From NCBI GenBank assembly GCA_016196925.1, contig JACPWS010000026.1:1-64000 (forward strand): a DNA stretch of 64,000 nucleotides. The letters are read 5' to 3'. Positions 1 through 9,228 of this stretch are shown one piece after another. The position numbers and the translations under genes are program-made. Within the stretch, counting starts at the first letter, position 1, and every line of letters starts with the position of its first letter. This DNA comes from Burkholderiales bacterium (GTDB lineage: Bacteria; Pseudomonadota; Gammaproteobacteria; Burkholderiales; Burkholderiaceae_D). The notes beneath the pieces are model-generated. The model was not told where the DNA came from. It did not search any database and saw only the letters and a program-made list of their open reading frames with translations.

Positions 1-579
1 CGTCAGCGAGAAAATTTTACGGAAATTGCGCTCCAGCTGCGCCACCGAGAGGCCGGTCAGGCGCACCAGCTCGCGCATGCTGATCGTTTGCGTGTAATGC
101 CGCTGCAGGTAATCGACGGCGGCGGCGATCTTGCCGTACACGGGATGGCGCTGGTCGGGCAAGGCCAGGTCGCGCGAGATGCCGCTCATGCCGATAATCT
201 GCCCGCGCGCATCGCGTAAAGGAATTTTCTGCGTCAGGCACCAGCCTGGCAAGCGATTCGGATATAGGTGCAGCTCCAGCTGGTCGCGCAATTCTTTTTT
301 GCCGCTCAAGACCAGCGCATCCTGCGCCGCGTAGCTGGCCGCCAGCGAAGGCGGAAACACCTCTTCCGCCTTGCGCCCCAGCAAACCCTGTTTATCGCGC
401 ATGCCGCAACGGCGCGCCAGCGTCTGGTTGACCACCAGATAGCGCCCTTCGTGATCTTTCACAAAGAACACGATATCGGGCATCACATCGAACAGCGCTT
501 CAGAAAAGAATACGTCGCTTAAGCGGCTGGCAAGTTGCTGCCGCCGCTCTTGCACGGTGAGTAAAAGGGGCTTATGCAT
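1..579 (-). CDS. AraC-family transcriptional regulator with N-terminal PAS domain (3' end truncated by window)
   Basis: Reverse-strand reading frame from ATG at 579: MHKPLLLTVQERRQQLASRLSD...FDVMPDIVFFVKDHEGRYLVVNQTLARRCGMRDKQ... (PAS-like), then YLQRHYTQTISMRELVRLTGLSVAQLERNFRKIFSLT (AraC HTH) running off the window edge. Confidence 0.8.
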   Translation of the reverse strand, partial: MHKPLLLTVQERRQQLASRLSDVFFSEALFDVMPDIVFFVKDHEGRYLVVNQTLARRCGMRDKQGLLGRKAEEVFPPSLAASYAAQDALVLSGKKELRDQLELHLYPNRLPGWCLTQKIPLRDARGQIIGMSGISRDLALPDQRHPVYGKIAAAVDYLQRHYTQTISMRELVRLTGLSVAQLERNFRKIFSLT

Positions 580-905
580 AGTCGGCGCCGCGCAGATCCG
601 GCCTGATTAATGATAATATCCGCATCATAGCAAATATATTTAAGATATATTTAAACAAGACTGGCATTTCTATGCCGGAATCGCGATCGAGCCGCGCCGG
701 CAGGCTGCCAGACCCAGTGCGGGATGCGGCGCCTTGCCGATCGCGGCGCTATCCCGTATCAAAACGATAGCAATATATTTCGCGGCAAGACATGCTGCAT
801 ATTATCGCCGGATATCGATAAGTATTTGAAAAATACGGATTTTTACAAGGCAAAATTTGTAGTAACGCGGGTAAAATCACACAAAATACAGATTACGGAA
901 ATTCG

Positions 906-1574
906 ATGCCTCTCAGTACAGAAAAATCCCCTGTTCCCGCCCCCAAACTGCGTGCGGCCGACGTGGCCTACGATGCGCTGGAAAACATGATCGTCACGCT
1001 GCAACTGAAGCCCGGCGCACCGGTGGTCGAATCGGAACTGGTGGACCTGACCGGCCTCGGTCGCACGCCGCTGCGCGAAGCGCTGATGCGCATGTCCTCG
1101 AACGGCCTGATCCAGCAAATGCCAAGGCGCGGCCTGATCATCAGCGATATCGAAGCAGCCGAACACATGACGCTGATCGAGACCCGGCGCGTGATCGAAA
1201 GACTGATCGCCGCCAGCGCCGCACGGCGCGCCACGCCACAACAGCGCAAGGACATCGTGGAATGCGCCGACAAGATGCTGGTGGCCGCCAAGCGCCGCGA
1301 TTTGAACGACTACATGGCGGCCGACCAGGCGCTCGATCACGTCGCGCACGAAGCCTGCCGCAACCCTTCCGCGGTGGCGGCCGTGATCCCGCTGGTGATC
1401 AAGTGCCGCCGCTTCTGGTATGCGTTCCAGCATGAAGGCGACATCGAGGAAGGCGCGCGCTGCCACATGCTGGTGGCGAAAGCGATCGCGCGCGGCAACG
1501 AAGAACAGGCGATCAAGGCGACCGACGGCTTGATGGATTACCTGGAATCGTTTGCGCGCAAGGTGATAGGCTAG
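906..1574 (+). CDS. GntR-family (FCD domain) transcriptional regulator
   Basis: ORF 906-1574; N-terminal wHTH 'VVESELVDLTGLGRTPLREALMRMSSNGLIQQMPRRGLIIS' typical of GntR/FadR, FCD-like C-terminus. Confidence 0.88.
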   Translation: MPLSTEKSPVPAPKLRAADVAYDALENMIVTLQLKPGAPVVESELVDLTGLGRTPLREALMRMSSNGLIQQMPRRGLIISDIEAAEHMTLIETRRVIERLIAASAARRATPQQRKDIVECADKMLVAAKRRDLNDYMAADQALDHVAHEACRNPSAVAAVIPLVIKCRRFWYAFQHEGDIEEGARCHMLVAKAIARGNEEQAIKATDGLMDYLESFARKVIG

Positions 1575-1628
1575 TCCAGGCTTACGACGCTCAAGCGCCG
1601 TCGACAGCAACGCGCCTATGCAATTTCG

Positions 1629-1752
1629 TTAAGGAGGCACGGATTTAATCGGATTTCGTCATCCCCGCGAAGGCGGGGATCCACCTCAGTGTTTGATTTA
1701 CATGGATTCCCGCTTTCGCGGGAATGACGCTTTTTGAATTAATCTGCTTTTC
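1629..1752. repeat. MITE-like dispersed element, copy A
   Basis: TTAAGGAGGCACGGATTTAATC ... GTCATCCCCGCGAAGGCGGGGAT ... TGGATTCCCGCTTTCGCGGGAATGACG ... GAATTAATCTGC; shared with 3043-3188, 21306-21434 and partly 44049-44132. Confidence 0.75.
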
Positions 1753-1753
1753 A

Positions 1754-3019
1754 TCAAGCCAGCATTGCCACCGCCGTGCCGATCAGGGTATAAGTCTCCA
1801 TCTCGGCCTTATCCACCCAGGCCTCGGGCCAGGCGCTCCAGACCACCGCCACCACATCCTCCTTGGGATTGATGTAAATAAACTGGCCGAATATGCCCTC
1901 GGCGGTGAAGGCCGCATCGTGCATCGGCAGCGCCGCCTCGCCGGCGGGAAAACTCCACCATTGGTAGCCGTAACCGAGCGGGTAAGCGGGATACAGCTGG
2001 CCGCATGCGGTCACGCCCGTATCGGGCTGCCCGGCCAGATCGCGCCAGCCGTCCGGCAACACGCGCCGGCCATCGATCACGCCCTGGCGCAGGAAAAACT
2101 GGCCGAAACGCGCATAGTCGCGCAAAGTGGCGCTGAAATTGTCGCCGCCCATTTCCAGCCCATTTTGAGCGTCGAGCAACCAGTAGCCGTCGGCTTCCAT
2201 GCCCAGCGGCGCCCAGATTTTCTGCGACAAATAATCGCTCAAATTCATGCCGGTGGCGCCGGCCACCACCGCGCCCAGCACATAGCTTTCGCCGGTGCTG
2301 TAATTGAACACGCTGCCCGCTTCTGCCGCCCGCGGCCGGGTGCGCATCAGCGCCATCACCGCGCCCGGCTCACCGGATCTGACTGCCTGCAACAAGCGGG
2401 CGATATCCGAATCGGGACTATTGCTGTATTCCTCGTTCCAGCGTACGCCGGAACTCATGCGCAGCAAGTCGCGTATCGAATTTTGTTCGTAAGCGCTGCC
2501 CTGCAGCTGGCGCACATACTTGCTCACCTTATCGTCGAGGCTGGCGACGCGGCCATCCTGCAGCGCCGCGCCTATCAAAGTGGAGGTAAGCGATTTCGCC
2601 ACGGAAAACGAAGTCCAGCGCGAAGCGGCGTCATTGCCCATGCCGTAACGCTCCAGCGCGACTTTGCCGTTCTTGAGTATCAGCAAGCCGCCGCTGCGGT
2701 TGCGCTGCATGTAATCGTCTATCGTATTGCTGCTTCCGCCGAAGTCGTATTTCATCGCGCCCAGGTTCAGCTGATGCGCAGGCAAAGGCGCGACCGCAGC
2801 GCCGCGCCGGATAAGGCGGGTGGGCCCCAGCTTGTCGACGTGGCGATAAGTCGCCGCCTGATTTTCCGGGGTGAACGCAAACAAGTCGGGGGCGATCGCT
2901 TCCGTCAATGCCGGTATCTCGTTGCTGCCGCCGCAAGCGCTGAGCAAGCCAAGGCTGGCCAGCGCGCCGCCGGCGCCGAATAATTTCAACATTTCGCGTC
3001 TGCTATAGTTATTTCTCAT
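1754..3019 (-). CDS. Serine hydrolase, beta-lactamase/PBP4 family (class C-like), Tat-type lipoprotein signal
   Basis: MRNNYSRREMLKLFGAGGALASLGLLSACGGS (twin-Arg plus lipobox); SFSVAKSLTS (SxxK), YSTGESYVLG (YxN-like region). Confidence 0.85.
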   Translation of the reverse strand: MRNNYSRREMLKLFGAGGALASLGLLSACGGSNEIPALTEAIAPDLFAFTPENQAATYRHVDKLGPTRLIRRGAAVAPLPAHQLNLGAMKYDFGGSSNTIDDYMQRNRSGGLLILKNGKVALERYGMGNDAASRWTSFSVAKSLTSTLIGAALQDGRVASLDDKVSKYVRQLQGSAYEQNSIRDLLRMSSGVRWNEEYSNSPDSDIARLLQAVRSGEPGAVMALMRTRPRAAEAGSVFNYSTGESYVLGAVVAGATGMNLSDYLSQKIWAPLGMEADGYWLLDAQNGLEMGGDNFSATLRDYARFGQFFLRQGVIDGRRVLPDGWRDLAGQPDTGVTACGQLYPAYPLGYGYQWWSFPAGEAALPMHDAAFTAEGIFGQFIYINPKEDVVAVVWSAWPEAWVDKAEMETYTLIGTAVAMLA

Positions 3020-3042
3020 CGTGTCTCCGGTTTTAATTTTTT

Positions 3043-3188
3043 CTAGGGAAGAACGGATTTATTCCGGTCTCGTCATCCCCGCGAAAGCGGGGATCCACTC
3101 AAGTGTCCGATTTACATGGATTCCCGCTTTCGCGGGAATGACGCCTTCGCGGGAATGACGCCTTCCGATTTAATCTGCGTTTCCCAAA
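3043..3188. repeat. MITE-like dispersed element, copy B
   Basis: CTAGGGAAGAACGGATTTATTC ... GATTTAATCTGCGTTTCCC; same core as copy A with an internal 'CGCGGGAATGACGCCTT' duplication. Confidence 0.75.
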
Positions 3189-3364
3189 GTCTGCTATACG
3201 CCCTTGCGCATGCTTAGAGCGCCAAGGATCAGACTACGGAAGCGTCCACGCGGCAACAAGCTCCGCCTTTGCGGGGTCTGCAAATGAGGATGGATAGGCA
3301 AGGCCAGGGTTTTCCGCTAAGCTCAGGGGCAAGCCCGACTCTTAGCACCTTGAGAATTTTCCCT

Positions 3365-4357
3365 ATGTCGCCCCCGCAAACCGCCGCCATACTGGACCGA
3401 TTGAGCGAATGTCTGCTGCGGCTGGGCCGCCTGGCGCGGGAGACGCCGGCGCCGGAATTTCTCGGTCTGGCGGTGGAAATCGTCCGCGAATGGATTTACT
3501 TTCCGCGCGGCTGGTGGGGCATGGGCACCGATAACGGCAAAGATCAGGCGCCACCCATCCACCAATCCGAAACCATAGGTTTGCCGGACGACTTTGCGTC
3601 CGAGTGGCGCAAAATTGCTCTGCTTGACAGTTTTTCCGACGACATCCGTAGCCAAATCGGGCAAGTGCAGCGCTACTCCGGCGCCGATGATGGAGAATTG
3701 CCAGCCGCGATAAGGGAATTCGACCGGCGTTACGATCTCCATTACACCATGGGCGTCGCGCTGGATGACGCCGCCACCGGGCATGGTTTCTTCATCGTGT
3801 TGTATCGCGGCCAGGATGATGCCGCGTTCAGCGATGAAGAAGCCGCGCTGTTCCTGCACCTGATGCGGCATATCGTCCAGCTCTGGCACTACAGTCTGCA
3901 AGATGCGCTGGCGACGGCCTCGAAAGAAGATATCGCGCACGCGGCGCTGGCGCGCATCGATGGCCGCGTGCTGTATGCCGGCCCGAAATTATGTGAATTG
4001 TTGTATACCGAATGGCCGGCATGGGATGGCATCGGCCTGCCGGCCGCTGTCGTAGCGCGTTTCGCTGCCCTGCCCTGCAAGCTGCGCCTGGCCGGCGGCG
4101 TAATCGATCTCAGCAACAGGGACGAGCATGTCTGGCTGCTGCGCAGCAGAGCGGGTAGCGACACGCCCCAGCTTTCGCCGCGCGAGCACCGGGTTGCCCA
4201 GTTATTCGCGAGCGGACATTCCTACAAGGAAATCGCCCGCCTGCTGGGCCTGACACCCGCCACCGTGCGCACCTATCTGCGCGACGCCTACCTGCGCCTG
4301 GGCGTGCGCAACAAAGTCCAGCTGGGCGGCGCCCTGAGCGGCAGAACGACGCCCTGA
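3365..4357 (+). CDS. LuxR-family transcriptional regulator
   Basis: C-terminal LuxR HTH 'LSPREHRVAQLFASGHSYKEIARLLGLTPATVRTYLRDAYLRLGVRNKVQL'; start chosen at MSPPQTAAI inside the longer ORF. Confidence 0.85.
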   Translation: MSPPQTAAILDRLSECLLRLGRLARETPAPEFLGLAVEIVREWIYFPRGWWGMGTDNGKDQAPPIHQSETIGLPDDFASEWRKIALLDSFSDDIRSQIGQVQRYSGADDGELPAAIREFDRRYDLHYTMGVALDDAATGHGFFIVLYRGQDDAAFSDEEAALFLHLMRHIVQLWHYSLQDALATASKEDIAHAALARIDGRVLYAGPKLCELLYTEWPAWDGIGLPAAVVARFAALPCKLRLAGGVIDLSNRDEHVWLLRSRAGSDTPQLSPREHRVAQLFASGHSYKEIARLLGLTPATVRTYLRDAYLRLGVRNKVQLGGALSGRTTP

Positions 4358-4443
4358 CATTGTGCGTAGGCGGTTGACACGAGGAGTTATCACGCCCACT
4401 ATCTTGCCATTGTTCCATGTACTTTTTACGTGGAGGGGTGTCT

Positions 4444-5163
4444 ATGAAAAGCTTGCTTCTGATATTGCTGTTCGTTTTACAGATGCTGTCGGCGGCGGCT
4501 TATGCCCAAACCCGTTTGACTTTGGCCTCCTCCAGTTCACCGCTGGGTATGGCGAGTAGCCACATGGTCGTAGAAATCTTAAAACAAGCCCATATCGAAT
4601 CCAGTGTCGTTATTCTTCCCTACCGCCGCGCAACCGCCGAATCTCGCAGTGCACGTGTGGATGGGGAAGTCGGGCGGGTTGCGAATTACGCCGATAATTT
4701 TCCGGAGTTAATACGGGTCGAACCGGCTTATTACGCTTATACGACGAATGCGTTTTGCAAAACCGCGAAAGGCATCAATCTCCAGCAAAGGAAGGAGCTT
4801 AAGCCCTATAAGCTGGGAATTGTTCGTGGTATCAAGCAATTCTCTGATCTGGTCGCAGGTTTTCCCAACGTCACGGAAGCCAACGATATTGCACAACTTT
4901 TTGCCATGCTGAATTACGACAGATTCGATATCGCGATCAGTTCGAGTTTCACAGGCAAGGTGGAGCTCAAGAAGCAGGGTATCAAGGATGTGGCTGAATG
5001 CGGCGAATTCAGCCGCCATGATTTATTTTTGTTCCTGCATGTTAAACACAAAGCTCTGCTCCCCAGCATCAGTGCCGCGATTCTAAAGTTACAAAAATCG
5101 GGTGAGATGACTAAGTTGGTGCAAAAGGCGGAGCAGCAAGTGCTCGATCAGGTGGGGAACTAA
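4444..5163 (+). CDS. Periplasmic substrate-binding (bacterial solute-binding protein 3-like) protein
   Basis: Signal peptide MKSLLLILLFVLQMLSAAAYAQ; overall SBP_bac_3-like pattern; start inside ORF 4417-5163. Confidence 0.65.
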   Translation: MKSLLLILLFVLQMLSAAAYAQTRLTLASSSSPLGMASSHMVVEILKQAHIESSVVILPYRRATAESRSARVDGEVGRVANYADNFPELIRVEPAYYAYTTNAFCKTAKGINLQQRKELKPYKLGIVRGIKQFSDLVAGFPNVTEANDIAQLFAMLNYDRFDIAISSSFTGKVELKKQGIKDVAECGEFSRHDLFLFLHVKHKALLPSISAAILKLQKSGEMTKLVQKAEQQVLDQVGN

Positions 5164-5169
5164 GTGGCG

Positions 5170-5228
5170 CTCGGGCGTCAAAAAAAGTCCAGCTGGGCGG
5201 CGCCCTCGGCCATATGACACCGCGTTGA
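5170..5228 (+). pseudogene. Relic of the 3' end of a luxR-family gene
   Basis: 23-bp identical block AAAGTCCAGCTGGGCGGCGCCCT at 4313-4335 (3' end of the LuxR CDS) and 5184-5206; in-frame VQLGGALGHMTPR* follows the same pattern as VQLGGALSGRTTP*. Confidence 0.65.
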
Positions 5229-5236
5229 ACAAGGTT

Positions 5237-5755
5237 TCACAACGCCGAAGACGGCAGCCGCTTCACGTTCGGCAAGGCTTCCGTATCCAGCCAGCGCTTG
5301 AAACGTATCATCTGGTAATTCGCGCGGCGGTGGGCTGTGCGGCTGGCCAGCAATTGGCGCAAGCCGGCCTCGGTGAAACCCATTTCTTTGGTCTCGGGTA
5401 TCGCCGCATAATCGGCGCCCAATAAACGCAATTCACGCTCGCCCCAGGCCGGGCGCAGGATGCGGCGCAAGTCTTGCTGCGGTATCCAGACCGTTTCTTC
5501 GATTTTGTAAAAGCGCAGCTGATGGCCGTCGAAACTGTAATAGCGGCCGTGCCAGCGCATCAGGGCGTCGTGCTCGGCGCGGCGTTTGAGTGCAGGAAAA
5601 AAATCAACGATATGAGGAGCGAGCAACAGCCCCCAGAATACTGCGGAAAACACCAGGCCGATGGGAGCGTAGCCGGGATCAAACACCGCTGCAAAGCGAT
5701 GCAAAGCCCAAGTGATCGCGGAACAAAAGACGATTTTGCCGATCAGTCGCAGCAT
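5237..5755 (-). CDS. Hypothetical membrane-associated protein
   Basis: ORF 172 aa with N-terminal hydrophobic segments; no family recognised. Confidence 0.6.
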   Translation of the reverse strand: MLRLIGKIVFCSAITWALHRFAAVFDPGYAPIGLVFSAVFWGLLLAPHIVDFFPALKRRAEHDALMRWHGRYYSFDGHQLRFYKIEETVWIPQQDLRRILRPAWGERELRLLGADYAAIPETKEMGFTEAGLRQLLASRTAHRRANYQMIRFKRWLDTEALPNVKRLPSSAL

Positions 5756-5759
5756 ATGC

Positions 5760-6536
5760 TCAAGCCTGCCAGTTCGGCGCGCGTTTTTCTATGAAGGCTT
5801 GCACGCCTTCCTGCGCGCTGTCGGCTAGCATATTGCACGCCATGCTCTGGCCGGCCAGCTGGTAGGCGGCTTGCATGCCCATTTCCAGCTGCTGGTAAAA
5901 CACTTGCTTGCCCATGCTGATCGCCAACGCCGGTTTGGCCAGGATGCTGGCGCACAGCGCGCCGACTTCGGCGTCCAGCGCATCGGCTGCCACGACACGA
6001 TTCACCAGCCCGCGCTGCAGGGCGGTGGCGGCATCGATGAAATCGCCGGTCAGCAGCATTTCCATGGCTTGCTTGCGGCTGAGATTGCGCGTCAGGGCCA
6101 CCGCCGGGGTGGCGCAAAACAGGCCGACATTCACGCCCGACACCGCGAAGCGCGCGCTGTCGGCCGCTACCGCCAGATCGCACATCGCCACCAGCTGGCA
6201 ACCGGCGGCCGTGGCCAGGCCCTGCACGCGCGCAATCACCGGCTGCGGCAATTGCTGCAGCGTCAGCATGACTTTGCTGCATTGCTGGAACAAGTCCTGG
6301 TAATAGGCCAGCTCAGGTCTGGCTTGCATCTGCTTCAGGTCGTGCCCGGCGCAAAACGCCTTGCCGGCCGCGGCCAGCACCACCACCCGCACGCTACGGT
6401 CTTGCGCGATTGCCTTGAAAGCGGCTTGCAATTCCGCCAGCATTTGCTCGGACAAGACGTTGTAGCTGTCGGCGCGGTTCAGGGTCAGGGTGCAGACGCC
6501 GGCGGCGTCCTGGCGCAGTACGTGGGGGGAGCTCAT
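5760..6536 (-). CDS. Enoyl-CoA hydratase/isomerase family protein
   Basis: Crotonase motifs 'VVVLAAAGKAFCAGHDLKQM' and 'VIARVQGLATAAGCQLVAMCDLAVAADSARF'. Confidence 0.9.
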   Translation of the reverse strand: MSSPHVLRQDAAGVCTLTLNRADSYNVLSEQMLAELQAAFKAIAQDRSVRVVVLAAAGKAFCAGHDLKQMQARPELAYYQDLFQQCSKVMLTLQQLPQPVIARVQGLATAAGCQLVAMCDLAVAADSARFAVSGVNVGLFCATPAVALTRNLSRKQAMEMLLTGDFIDAATALQRGLVNRVVAADALDAEVGALCASILAKPALAISMGKQVFYQQLEMGMQAAYQLAGQSMACNMLADSAQEGVQAFIEKRAPNWQA

Positions 6537-6621
6537 GTTATCTCCTTAGCTAGAAGAGTTATCGGTTGTAATGACGTTGCTTTTGACTTTCAACCGCTGG
6601 GGACGCAGCCGTTTGTGTGCT

Positions 6622-6800
6622 GCAGAAAATGGATCAGAAATGTCCGCTGTCTGAGCCGCAGGCGAGTTTCGGACATTTCCCATTTTTTGCAGCGCATAAA
6701 CGGGTACCCCGCAGGGGCAAGTCCGCGGTCGCCTTTTCTTGGAATACTTTCTTTTGGCGACGCAAAAGAAAGTATTTCGGCCGCCGGGCCGAGACCCGGC
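6622..6800. repeat. Intergenic hairpin-rich repeat-like element
   Basis: GAAATGTCCG...CGGACATTTC inverted repeat followed by AATACTTTCTTTTGgcgacgCAAAAGAAAGTATT (14-bp perfect stem) and GGCCGCCGGGCCGAGACCCGGC. Confidence 0.6.
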
Positions 6801-6918
6801 TTGTATCCACGGAGGGTACTGATCTTATGAAACGCTACCGTTTGCAACCGCTACTACCCCCATCCCAACCTTCCCCCTGCCAGGGGGAAGGAGTGTTCAC
6901 AGCAGGTTGAAGCCACGA

Positions 6919-7854
6919 TTACTCTTCCTGCTCCTGCTCCGGCTCCATCCCGGTATTCACATTCTTGCCCTGCCCCAGCAACACCGGCGGCACGTAAGTC
7001 GCCAACAAGTGGGCGCGGCTGGCCGGGGTTTCCAGGCTGACGCGGCCCAGGGCGCCGCTGCGGTAATCGAGCAGCAGGGTGTGCGAGGCTTTTTCGAAAT
7101 CCCAGTCGCCGCCCTTCAGCTTGAAGCCGCGCTTCTTGGCGATGCCTTCCACCACCGCCACGCCGTCCATGCCGGCCACGTCATAGCCGTAGCGCGCCGT
7201 CAGGAATTTCGGGTAATGTTGCAGCAAGAGCTCGGCCAGGAAGGTGGCGATCTCTTCCTCGATCAACGCATTCACGCCGACCGCGTGGCTGGCGGCCAGC
7301 ATCAGGCCGTCGGTGGGATGTTCGATCTTGGGCCACAGCATGCCGGGGGTGTCGGTCAAGATCATGTTCTTGCCGAGGTACAGGCGCTGCTGGCTCTTGG
7401 TCACGGCCGGCTCGTCGCCGACATTCGCCACGCGTTTTTTCAGCAAGGCATTCATCAACGTCGATTTGCCGACGTTGGGGATGCCCATGATCATCATGCG
7501 CAGCGGCTTGGTCGGCACGCCGCGGTGCGGCGCCAGCTGCAGCGCCAGGCCCGGCACTTTGGCCACGTCGGACGGCTTCTTACAGCTGAGCGCCACCGCG
7601 CACACGCCCTTCTGGCTATTGTAGAAATCGAGCCAGGCCTTGGTCGCGTGCGGATCGGCCAGGTCGCTCTTGTTCAGGATTTTCAGGCAGGGGCGCTGGC
7701 GGAAAGTGCGCAGCTGCTCCACCATGGGATTGCAGCTGGCTTGCGGAATGCGGGCGTCCAGCACCTCGATCACCAGATCGGTGTTTTCCATGCTTTCCGC
7801 CGCTTTCTTGCGGGCGGCGTTCATGTGGCCGGGGAACCATTGTATCGACATGCT
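6919..7854 (-). CDS. ylqF: Ribosome biogenesis GTPase YlqF/RbgA
   Basis: Start MSIQWFPGHMNAARKK; circularly permuted GTPase motifs NKSD, GIPNVGKSTLMN, DTPG. Confidence 0.93.
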   Translation of the reverse strand, partial: SMSIQWFPGHMNAARKKAAESMENTDLVIEVLDARIPQASCNPMVEQLRTFRQRPCLKILNKSDLADPHATKAWLDFYNSQKGVCAVALSCKKPSDVAKVPGLALQLAPHRGVPTKPLRMMIMGIPNVGKSTLMNALLKKRVANVGDEPAVTKSQQRLYLGKNMILTDTPGMLWPKIEHPTDGLMLAASHAVGVNALIEEEIATFLAELLLQHYPKFLTARYGYDVAGMDGVAVVEGIAKKRGFKLKGGDWDFEKASHTLLLDYRSGALGRVSLETPASRAHLLATYVPPVLLGQGKNVNTGMEPEQEQEE

Positions 7855-7941
7855 TATTCTTCTTCGGTGCAAAACAAAGCGCTATTGTACGGAACTCTGC
7901 CGGCGCTGCACCGGGAGTTTCTCGACCCGTTCCTGTTTTTG

Positions 7942-8030
7942 GCATTTTATGGGGAGTATTCGGATTTTTCAGCTTATTGTCAGCGTAAAATAAGGCTTAC
8001 AAAAAATACTCCCCCCTAGTATTTTTTAGC
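7942..8030. repeat. GGGGAGTAT/ATACTCCCC inverted-repeat element, copy 1
   Basis: GCATTTTATGGGGAGTATTCGGATTTTTCAGCTTATTGTCAGCGTAAAATAAGGCTTACAAAAAATACTCCCCCCTAGTATTTTTT; matches 24751-24838 and more weakly 40262-40340. Confidence 0.7.
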
Positions 8031-8052
8031 TGCCGGGACGCTTCGGCGATCG

Positions 8053-9165
8053 CTAATGCGGCAGTTGGCTGACTTTTTGTTCGACGAAGGCTTGCAGATC
8101 GGCGCTCAGGCCGTTGCCGGCCAGCGCGCGGCGGTAGGCGTCCAGCGCATCCGGATTGCGGCCGTCGGCTTGCAGAGAAATCCCCAGTCCCATCCACCAC
8201 AGACCGTTGTTTGGCTGTTTTTTCAGCGCACGCAGATACAGCTCGACGGCATCTTTGTGATGCGCCTGGCGTTGCTGCAAGGCGGCCATGAAAGCCAGGT
8301 AATCGGCGCGTTCGGCGGCGTAAGCCAGGCTGCGCTGCAGGGTTTCTATCGCCGCTGCGGGCTGGCCTTTTTCCACTTGCAGGCGTGCCGCCAGCATCGC
8401 CAGCGCCGGCTGATTGGCATCCAGCGCCAAGCCTTGTTGCGCATAGCGGATCGCGTCTTCATGGCGTCTGGCGTCCAAAAGCAAGGCCAGCAGCGATTGA
8501 CGCGCGGCGCCGTGCGTGGCATCCGATTTCAGCGCCTGTTCCAGCATGTTCAAGGCTTCGGCGTGGCGGCCCTGCTGTTGCAAGCCGGCGGCTTGCCGGT
8601 ATTCGCTTTCGGCTTGCTGTTGCGGCGTGATTTCTTTGACGGCTTTGGTGAGCGGTGCTTCCGGTGCCTTGGCGGCAGCAACGGCGAGCGCGACTGCAGG
8701 CCGTTCTGCACGGGCAGGCGCCGCCGGTTTTTCCGGCGCGCTGGCGGCGACGGCGGTTTTTTTTGCCGCGGCCGGCGCTGCCAGCAGATTTTTTTCGAGG
8801 CTGGGCGAGAGCTTCAGCAACAAGGGCAAAGCGGCGCTGTGCTCCAGGTCGGCGGCGGCAGCGGCGACGTTAGCCGGCACGGCAGCCGCTAGCGGCGCAG
8901 CCAAGGGCGCGGGCAGCGTAGTCGCCGGCAAGCGCGGCGGCGCGGATGCCGGCGATGCGGATGCCGGCGATGCGGACGATGCAGGCCGCCACTGCCAAGC
9001 CAGCACGCCGCCCAGCGCCGCCAGCGCGATCAGCGCCCCCCACCGCCAGCGCGGCGTCGGCGCCGGAGCTGGCAGCGCGCGCACATGCGCAGGAACCGGC
9101 GCAGCGGCGCCGGCAGCGGCAGCGCGCTGGTCCAGCTCTTGCAACATTTGATTGATCAGGCTCAT
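8053..9165 (-). CDS. mshN: MSHA biogenesis protein MshN (TPR protein)
   Basis: MSLINQMLQELDQR start, single TM, Pro/Ala-rich linker, C-terminal TPRs; last gene of the msh cluster. Confidence 0.85.
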   Translation of the reverse strand: MSLINQMLQELDQRAAAAGAAAPVPAHVRALPAPAPTPRWRWGALIALAALGGVLAWQWRPASSASPASASPASAPPRLPATTLPAPLAAPLAAAVPANVAAAAADLEHSAALPLLLKLSPSLEKNLLAAPAAAKKTAVAASAPEKPAAPARAERPAVALAVAAAKAPEAPLTKAVKEITPQQQAESEYRQAAGLQQQGRHAEALNMLEQALKSDATHGAARQSLLALLLDARRHEDAIRYAQQGLALDANQPALAMLAARLQVEKGQPAAAIETLQRSLAYAAERADYLAFMAALQQRQAHHKDAVELYLRALKKQPNNGLWWMGLGISLQADGRNPDALDAYRRALAGNGLSADLQAFVEQKVSQLPH

Positions 9166-9228
9166 GTTCTTTTCACTCGTCATTCCACTACACATGCGCG
9201 GCCATACAGCCTGGCCCGGCCTTGCCCG

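Noticed and set aside
1724-2983. 419-aa plus-strand ORF opposite the serine hydrolase
   Set aside because: Shadow ORF with typical His/Gln/Ala-rich artefact composition; the opposite strand has a Tat-lipoprotein signal and enzyme motifs.
6907-8019. 370-aa plus-strand ORF opposite ylqF
   Set aside because: Shadow ORF of a clear GTPase gene.
7942-8030. Integron attC site
   Set aside because: No integron integrase or cassette array; copies lie upstream of unrelated housekeeping genes and lack attC R/L box layout.
8056-8892. Plus-strand ORF opposite mshN
   Set aside because: Shadow ORF; low-complexity composition.
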